A DNA stretch of 8,858 nt from Campylobacteraceae bacterium (GTDB taxonomy: Bacteria > Campylobacterota > Campylobacteria > Campylobacterales > Sulfurovaceae). Under the pieces are notes generated by a model. It was not told the DNA's origin, did not search any database, and was given only the letters and a program-made list of their open reading frames with translations. How positions within the stretch are numbered: the first letter of the stretch is position 1; the number at the start of each line of letters is the position of its first letter. The stretch lies in NCBI GenBank assembly GCA_027079365.1, contig JALWVW010000014.1, positions 1-8,858 of the forward strand. The letters run 5' to 3'. Both the position numbers and the translations under genes were made by a program. This document shows positions 6,354 to 8,858 of this stretch, piece by piece.

Positions 6354-6360
6354 TTCTTAC

Positions 6361-6371
6361 GCTATTATAGC
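6361..6371. promoter_or_regulatory. Symmetrical divergent -10 region
   Basis: GCTATTATAGC is a 5+1+5 palindrome. On the minus strand it contains a perfect TATAAT (6369-6364) that could drive the four-helix-bundle gene and uvrB. On the plus strand it contains TATTAT (6363-6368), 30 bases before the coiled-coil gene at 6398, whose ribosome binding site is CGGAGA. It is the only promoter-like site I see between these divergent units. The assignment is by motif and spacing only. Confidence 0.5.
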
Positions 6372-6397
6372 AAAACAAAATAATCGGAGAATAACCC

Positions 6398-6646
6398 ATG
6401 CAGGCAATAGACAGACTCAAAGAAAAGATCGAAGCGATACGAAACAGTTACCAGGCAGCCCAGGAGGAGATTGGTAGACTCAAGACAGAGCTGGCAAGTG
6501 CAAACAGCAATGGTACAGAGCTGGAGACACTAAAGCGTCAGCTTGCAGAGAGAGACGCGCAGGTAGCAGCACTCAAAAATGAACTTGTGGAAAAAGACAC
6601 AGAGATCGAAGCGATCATTGCCAAGGTAGAGACGCTGTTGGCCTAG
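6398..6646 (+). CDS. Small coiled-coil protein (ZapB-like in style)
   Basis: This is an 82-residue acidic protein predicted to be almost wholly coiled coil: leucines, isoleucines and alanines recur with heptad spacing through RLKEKIEAI, IGRLKTEL, LETLKRQL, VAALKNEL and IEAIIAKVETLL. A short break with NSNG is at about 37-39. There is no signal peptide or membrane segment. Size and composition resemble ZapB, the coiled-coil division protein, but low-complexity coiled coils resemble each other easily, so this is only a hint, strengthened slightly by the ZapA-like next gene 30 bases downstream. CGGAGA before the ATG supports the start. The gene is certain to be coding given its codon pattern and spacing; its function is not known to me. 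Confidence 0.8.
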   Translation: MQAIDRLKEKIEAIRNSYQAAQEEIGRLKTELASANSNGTELETLKRQLAERDAQVAALKNELVEKDTEIEAIIAKVETLLA

Positions 6647-6676
6647 ACTTACTATAGTATATACAAAGGGGTGAGC

Positions 6677-6901
6677 ATGAGAAAAGTAGCACTGACCGTC
6701 AACGGTATGCGGTTCAAGACCAAGGAGCTGGATGACGGCTTTGTAGATTTTGTCGAAGACCACTTCAGGGATGCGCAGATCAACCTGCATGAAGACAACA
6801 GCGCAGAGCGGCTCTTTATCGCCTACCTCAAACTGGCAGGCCGCTATTATAGAGACGACAAAGAGATCAGAAACCTGCTCAAAGAGATAGAAAGTATCTA
6901 A
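6677..6901 (+). CDS. Small conserved-looking protein with a ZapA-like pattern
   Basis: This is a 74-residue protein, charged and with no membrane segment. The order of predicted structure is a beta strand (KVALTVNGMRFKTK, 3-16), a helix (FVDFVEDHF), a link, then a helix with alternating hydrophobics (AERLFIAYLKLAGRYY) and a charged tail (KEIRNLLKEIESI). ZapA, which bundles FtsZ at midcell, has the same strand-helix-helix order, but this protein lacks most of the C-terminal coiled coil, so the match is tentative. I chose the ATG at 6677 because AGGGG is 5 bases upstream; a GTG at 6671 would overlap that site. It follows the coiled-coil gene by 30 bases and probably shares its transcript. A weak AT-rich hairpin (6886-6893 with 6902-6909) spans the stop. 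Confidence 0.75.
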   Translation: MRKVALTVNGMRFKTKELDDGFVDFVEDHFRDAQINLHEDNSAERLFIAYLKLAGRYYRDDKEIRNLLKEIESI

Positions 6902-6909
6902 TTTCTATC
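6886..6909 (+). terminator. Weak hairpin at the end of the ZapA-like gene
   Basis: GATAGAAA (6886-6893) pairs exactly with TTTCTATC (6902-6909) around an 8-base loop containing the stop codon, followed by ATTTTA. The stem is AT-rich and the T run is short, so a terminator function is doubtful, though it is the only candidate before the pilin promoter. Confidence 0.25.
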
Positions 6910-6922
6910 ATTTTATGGGCTA

Positions 6923-6964
6923 TTTGACATTTTTTAAGGTTTTTTGACATTTTTCTGTTATACT
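6923..6964 (+). promoter_or_regulatory. Promoter region of the first pilin gene, with repeated TTTGACATTTTT
   Basis: TTTGACATTTTT occurs twice with 20-base spacing (from 6923 and from 6943). The second copy lies 9 bases before TATACT (6959-6964), a likely -10 box. TTGACA this close cannot act as an ordinary -35. Aligned with the second pilin gene (7529-7551), the two share TTTTGACATTTT, then three differing bases, G, one base, and TATAnT. An activator or repressor site is inferred. Confidence 0.5.
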
Positions 6965-7018
6965 TCTGGCATGACTAGTTATTGAACTAGGACATACATC
7001 AAAACACAGGAGTTTATC

Positions 7019-7405
7019 ATGACTAACATGAGACGCGGATTTACTATGATCGAATTGATCTTTGTTATCGTAATTATCGGAATTTTGGCAGCAGTTGCCA
7101 TCCCAAAACTAGCAGCTACCAGAGGCGATGCAGAGGGCGCAAAAATAGCCAACAATTTGGCAACATGTATTGCTGATGCTGGTGGGGCATACCTTAAAAC
7201 TGAAGCTTTTGATCTCACATCAATAGCCTGTACTACAGGACTTAAAGATGGTGCAGCAGCTGATTGCTATGGACTAACTAAGGATGATCAAAATGGTTCA
7301 CTTACTGTTAAAGATGTGGGTTCATCTAACTCCTGTAAGCAAGCACATAAAATTTCTGCTAAGAATAAGATGTCTGATGCTACAGGTGTTAAGCACCAAT
7401 TCTAG
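7019..7405 (+). CDS. Type IV pilin-like protein (prepilin), paralogue 1
   Basis: This is a 128-residue prepilin. The leader MTNMRRG is followed by FTMIELIFVIVIIGILAAVAIPK: prepilin peptidase would cut after G7, leaving N-methyl-phenylalanine and glutamate at mature position 5 (E12), then a single hydrophobic helix. The globular part is short and holds four cysteines (C50, C71, C83, C106), probably two disulphides in the periplasm or on the surface. CAGGAG 6 bases upstream supports the ATG at 7019. The globular domain aligns with the next gene product (CIxDAGxAY; CYxL/CFxL; DDxxGSLTV; CxxA), so the two arose by duplication. Whether it builds a type IV pilus or a type II secretion pseudopilus cannot be told from one gene. 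Confidence 0.92.
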   Translation: MTNMRRGFTMIELIFVIVIIGILAAVAIPKLAATRGDAEGAKIANNLATCIADAGGAYLKTEAFDLTSIACTTGLKDGAAADCYGLTKDDQNGSLTVKDVGSSNSCKQAHKISAKNKMSDATGVKHQF

Positions 7406-7422
7406 AAAACTTTTTATTCCCT

Positions 7423-7448
7423 TGTTCCATATCTCCGGATATGGGACA
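7423..7448 (+). terminator. Hairpin with UCCG tetraloop after the first pilin gene
   Basis: TGTTCCATATC (7423-7433) pairs with GATATGGGACA (7438-7448), 11 pairs with one G-U, around a C(UCCG)G tetraloop of the very stable UNCG type. It begins 18 bases after the pilin stop. A T run (CCCCCTTTTTT, ending near 7471) comes about 15 bases after the stem rather than directly, so it may be a 3' stabilising hairpin instead of an intrinsic terminator. Confidence 0.5.
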
Positions 7449-7528
7449 TTCTCCAATGATCCCCCTTTTTTATTACTGACAATATTTGATAAAATATCAC
7501 TTATTAGATGTGTTACGACTCACTGTAA

Positions 7529-7551
7529 TTTTGACATTTTATAGCTATAAT
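7529..7551 (+). promoter_or_regulatory. Promoter region of the second pilin gene
   Basis: TTTTGACATTTT (7529-7540) is followed, 9 bases after TTGACA, by a perfect TATAAT (7546-7551). The same 12 bases and the same spacing occur before the first pilin gene. Transcription would begin near 7558, which favours the start codon at 7579 over the ATG at 7555 inside the promoter. Confidence 0.6.
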
Positions 7552-7578
7552 ATCATGCATGGGAGAAAAGAAAAGCGT

Positions 7579-7953
7579 ATGCAGAGAGCATTTAGCATGA
7601 TAGAGCTTATCTTTGTGATAGTGATCATCGCGATACTGGCTGTTGTGGCTATACCAAAATTGGCAGCCACAAGGTCAGATGCCGAAGGAACTAGGATCGT
7701 CAGTGCACTTTCGGTATGTATCAATGACGCAGGCAGTGCCTATATGAAGTGGGCGTCGTTTCGTCATACAACGCAACCGGATCACGCAACTGCAAGCTGC
7801 AAAACAGCAAGATATTGTTTTGATCTGGTGGAGTCAGATGACAAAGGAAGTCTGACTGTCAGCAGCAACGCAAATGCGGAGAAGGTATGCCAGGAGGCAA
7901 AACGTATTGCTGAACAAAACCTACTGACGGCAAATCATGTATTTTCTTTTTAG
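7579..7953 (+). CDS. Type IV pilin-like protein (prepilin), paralogue 2
   Basis: From the ATG at 7579 this is a 124-residue prepilin with a four-residue leader, MQRA, cut before FSMIEL; glutamate E9 is mature position 5. The hydrophobic helix IFVIVIIAILAVVAIPKLAATR follows. The short globular domain has cysteines C47, C74, C80 and C104 in the same order as in the preceding pilin (CINDAGSAY; CFDL; DDKGSLTV; CQEA), showing common descent, though the rest has diverged widely. The frame is open back to 7486, but that stretch contains the promoter and has no pilin character. An alternative ATG at 7555 overlaps the predicted transcription start. The ribosome binding site is weak (GGGAG 13 bases before). 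Its own promoter suggests separate transcription from pilin 1. Confidence 0.9.
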   Translation: MQRAFSMIELIFVIVIIAILAVVAIPKLAATRSDAEGTRIVSALSVCINDAGSAYMKWASFRHTTQPDHATASCKTARYCFDLVESDDKGSLTVSSNANAEKVCQEAKRIAEQNLLTANHVFSF

Positions 7954-8013
7954 CGTGCAAGTAGCCGGAACAGATAATATAAAAGTATATCAAGACAATG
8001 AATAAAAAAATGG

Positions 8014-8019
8014 TATAAT
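8014..8019 (+). promoter_or_regulatory. Probable -10 box of the third pilin gene
   Basis: A perfect TATAAT preceded by GG lies 38 bases before the chosen ATG at 8058. AAGACA, 16 bases upstream of it, is a poor -35 candidate. The TTTTGACATTTT element of the other two pilin promoters is absent, so this gene (and priA after it) is probably controlled differently. Confidence 0.55.
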
Positions 8020-8057
8020 CAAGAAAAAAGATACCCATTATGAGAAAAGGAATAAGA

Positions 8058-8447
8058 ATGAAGCGAGCATTTACTATGATCGAACTGGTCTTTGTGATCG
8101 CAGTGGTAGGGATACTGGCAGCAATAGCTATCCCAAAATTTGCCATGACCCGGAATGATGCGGTCATTACCAAAGCAAAAACCACTGTGGCTGCACTACG
8201 CTCTGCGATAGCTACAGAGCGCCAAAAACGGATACTCAAAGGGAAGTTTGACGACATTACTGGCGATGAGGCTGAAGCGCTTCTGGAGTATGGTTTGGGT
8301 GATAGGTGGACGCATACAGCAGGGGAAAGCACCTTTACCTTTACTGCTCCTGATGCTACAACATGTGTGTTTAGCGTCGGCGAGAGCGGAAAGAAGAATA
8401 AACTTGTCAAAACTTCGTGTAATGTACCCGGCATGAGTGATCTCTAG
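8058..8447 (+). CDS. Type II secretion/type IV pilin-like protein (prepilin)
   Basis: This is a 129-residue prepilin starting MKRA/FTMIELVFVIAVVGILAAIAIPK, with cleavage expected after A4 and the conserved glutamate at mature position 5. The globular part is not of the four-cysteine type of the two preceding pilins. It has a long helix (ITKAKTTVAALRSAIATERQKRILKG, described here by its ends at 37 and 62), then a beta-rich C-terminal domain with two cysteines (C103, C121) likely to form one disulphide. The start at 8058 is chosen because AAGGA lies 6 bases upstream; the in-frame ATG at 8040 would contain that site. The stop precedes the priA start by only 17 bases, a pairing that suggests co-transcription rather than shared function. 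Confidence 0.9.
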   Translation: MKRAFTMIELVFVIAVVGILAAIAIPKFAMTRNDAVITKAKTTVAALRSAIATERQKRILKGKFDDITGDEAEALLEYGLGDRWTHTAGESTFTFTAPDATTCVFSVGESGKKNKLVKTSCNVPGMSDL

Positions 8448-8464
8448 CCTGCTCTGTCTCTATT

Positions 8465-8858
8465 TTGCATTACTATGAAACCATACTGCTGCGCTCCAGT
8501 GCGCCGCACCTAACCTATCATTCTCCGCATCTCCTGTGCGCCGGAAGTGTCGTCAGTGTCCCTCTCCACAGTACAGAAAAACAGGCCGTTATACTGCGAG
8601 AAAAAGAGAAGCCTGCCTTTGAGACCGAAGCGATTATAGCAGAGACGGGAGAAGTGTATAGTGCTGAGCAGATGGAGATCGCCAAATTTATCTCAGCGTA
8701 TTATTTCTCTTCATTTTCGGAAGCGATATCGTTGTTCATTCCACACACCGTAGGGTGTTGTCCCCCGACAACACCTTCTTATGCAGAAATTCAAAAACAA
8801 GTTTATGGTATTGTGGGGGCACAACACCCTACGGTGACGACTGTGTCTTATGATAGGG
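8465..8858 (+). CDS. priA: Primosomal protein N' (PriA), N-terminal part
   Basis: PriA is the 3'-5' helicase that restarts stalled replication forks. The frame is open from a stop at 8438-8440 to the window end. The first visible residues, after a TTG start, are HYYETILLR...LTYHS, the usual opening of the PriA 3' DNA-binding domain, continuing with SVVSVPL, REKEKPAF and, at about 79-94, IAKFISAYYFSSFSEAISLFIP. No ATG and no clear Shine-Dalgarno precede it, so TTG at 8465 is inferred from the family N-terminus. From codon 95 to about 124 the coding sequence is a REPIN, giving a stretch with CCPPTTPSYAE and GAQHPT that is not PriA-like. It falls where the 3'BD domain gives way to a linker. The helicase domain lies beyond the window. 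Downstream of the REPIN only this frame remains open; both others meet a stop. Confidence 0.85.
   Translation, partial: MHYYETILLRSSAPHLTYHSPHLLCAGSVVSVPLHSTEKQAVILREKEKPAFETEAIIAETGEVYSAEQMEIAKFISAYYFSSFSEAISLFIPHTVGCCPPTTPSYAEIQKQVYGIVGAQHPTVTTVSYDR
8747..8835. repeat. REPIN (inverted REP doublet) within priA
   Basis: ACCGTAGGGTGTTGT at 8747-8761 is repeated exactly, inverted, at 8821-8835. Each end is a REP unit: GTAG followed by a palindrome with 9-base arms around CCCC (left 8754-8775, arms GGTGTTGTC/GACAACACC; right 8807-8828, same plan with one arm mismatch). The 31-base spacer lacks symmetry. It shares the GTAGGGTG core and the doublet plan with the element at 1271-1347 but has different arms and loop, so it is a second subtype. 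Confidence 0.85.

Larger units (their letters stand above)
5886..6360. mobile_element. S23-type cassette with terminal inverted heptad repeats (putative element)
   Basis: A four-helix-bundle gene is enclosed by inverted arrays of a 7-bp A/T repeat. The left end reads GTAAGCAAATTAAAAATT and the right end, inverted, reads GTAAGAATTAAAAATT, so they form imperfect terminal inverted repeats. The family of the enclosed protein is known from intervening sequences inside 23S rRNA genes (Leptospira, Coxiella) and as solitary genes elsewhere. No transposase is encoded, no clear target-site duplication is visible, and the exact ends are uncertain by several bases. Calling it an element is an inference from gene type, symmetry and position in a promoter region. 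Confidence 0.45.

Noticed and set aside
6944..6949. TTGACA as a standard -35 box
   Set aside because: It lies only 9 bases from the -10 box (the upstream copy is 29 away), not about 17, and the same spacing recurs at the second pilin.
6967..6985. Sigma-54 promoter (TGGCAT...) before the first pilin
   Set aside because: The -12 GC element is missing at the required distance.
7486..7578. Upstream extension of the second pilin
   Set aside because: It contains the predicted promoter and does not resemble a prepilin leader; MQRA/FSMIEL at 7579 does.
7859..8434. 191-residue open frame antisense to the third pilin
   Set aside because: The sense strand encodes a clear prepilin; the hydrophobic stretch in the antisense frame mirrors the pilin helix.

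Overview
The window looks like chromosome of a member of the Campylobacterota, most likely a Sulfurovum-like bacterium. This is inferred from the protein sequences (the L28, Rpe, UvrB and PriA types), from gene neighbourhoods resembling Helicobacter and Campylobacter (rpmB beside a potassium channel; rpmB, rpe and a dnaQ-like gene together), and from TATAAT-type -10 boxes without good -35 boxes. No rRNA, tRNA, CRISPR array, transposase or prophage gene is visible. All of this is from reading the sequence; no search was run.

Layout. Positions 1-408 (minus): the N-terminus of a potassium channel protein and rpmB. Positions 409-628: a 220-base divergent regulatory region with two -10 boxes, a 14-bp inverted repeat and a 23-bp palindrome. 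Positions 629-2732 (plus): rpe, a REP doublet (REPIN), trpF, and a DEDDh exonuclease that overlaps trpF. Positions 2674-5873 (minus): an apparent operon uvrB - gamma-class carbonic anhydrase-like gene - EI24/CysZ-like membrane protein, whose end overlaps the exonuclease gene by 59 bases. Positions 5886-6360: a compact cassette with a four-helix-bundle (S23-type) gene between inverted arrays of a 7-bp A/T repeat, placed in what was probably the uvrB leader. Positions 6398-6901 (plus): two small proteins, one coiled-coil (ZapB-like in style) and one with a ZapA-like pattern. Positions 7019-8447 (plus): three type IV pilin/pseudopilin genes, the first two paralogous with four matching cysteines and a shared 12-bp promoter element. 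Positions 8465-8858 (plus): the start of priA, with a second REPIN read in frame inside the coding sequence.

Function. Most genes are housekeeping: translation (rpmB), pentose phosphate metabolism (rpe), tryptophan synthesis (trpF), DNA repair and restart (uvrB, exonuclease, priA). The accessory content is in small elements: two REPINs, the S23 cassette and the tandem pilins. The most interesting points are the REPIN inside priA, a perfect 12-bp stem that would hide the uvrB ribosome binding site, the S23/heptad-repeat cassette, and the 12-bp motif shared by two pilin promoters. I do not see a large undescribed multi-gene system.
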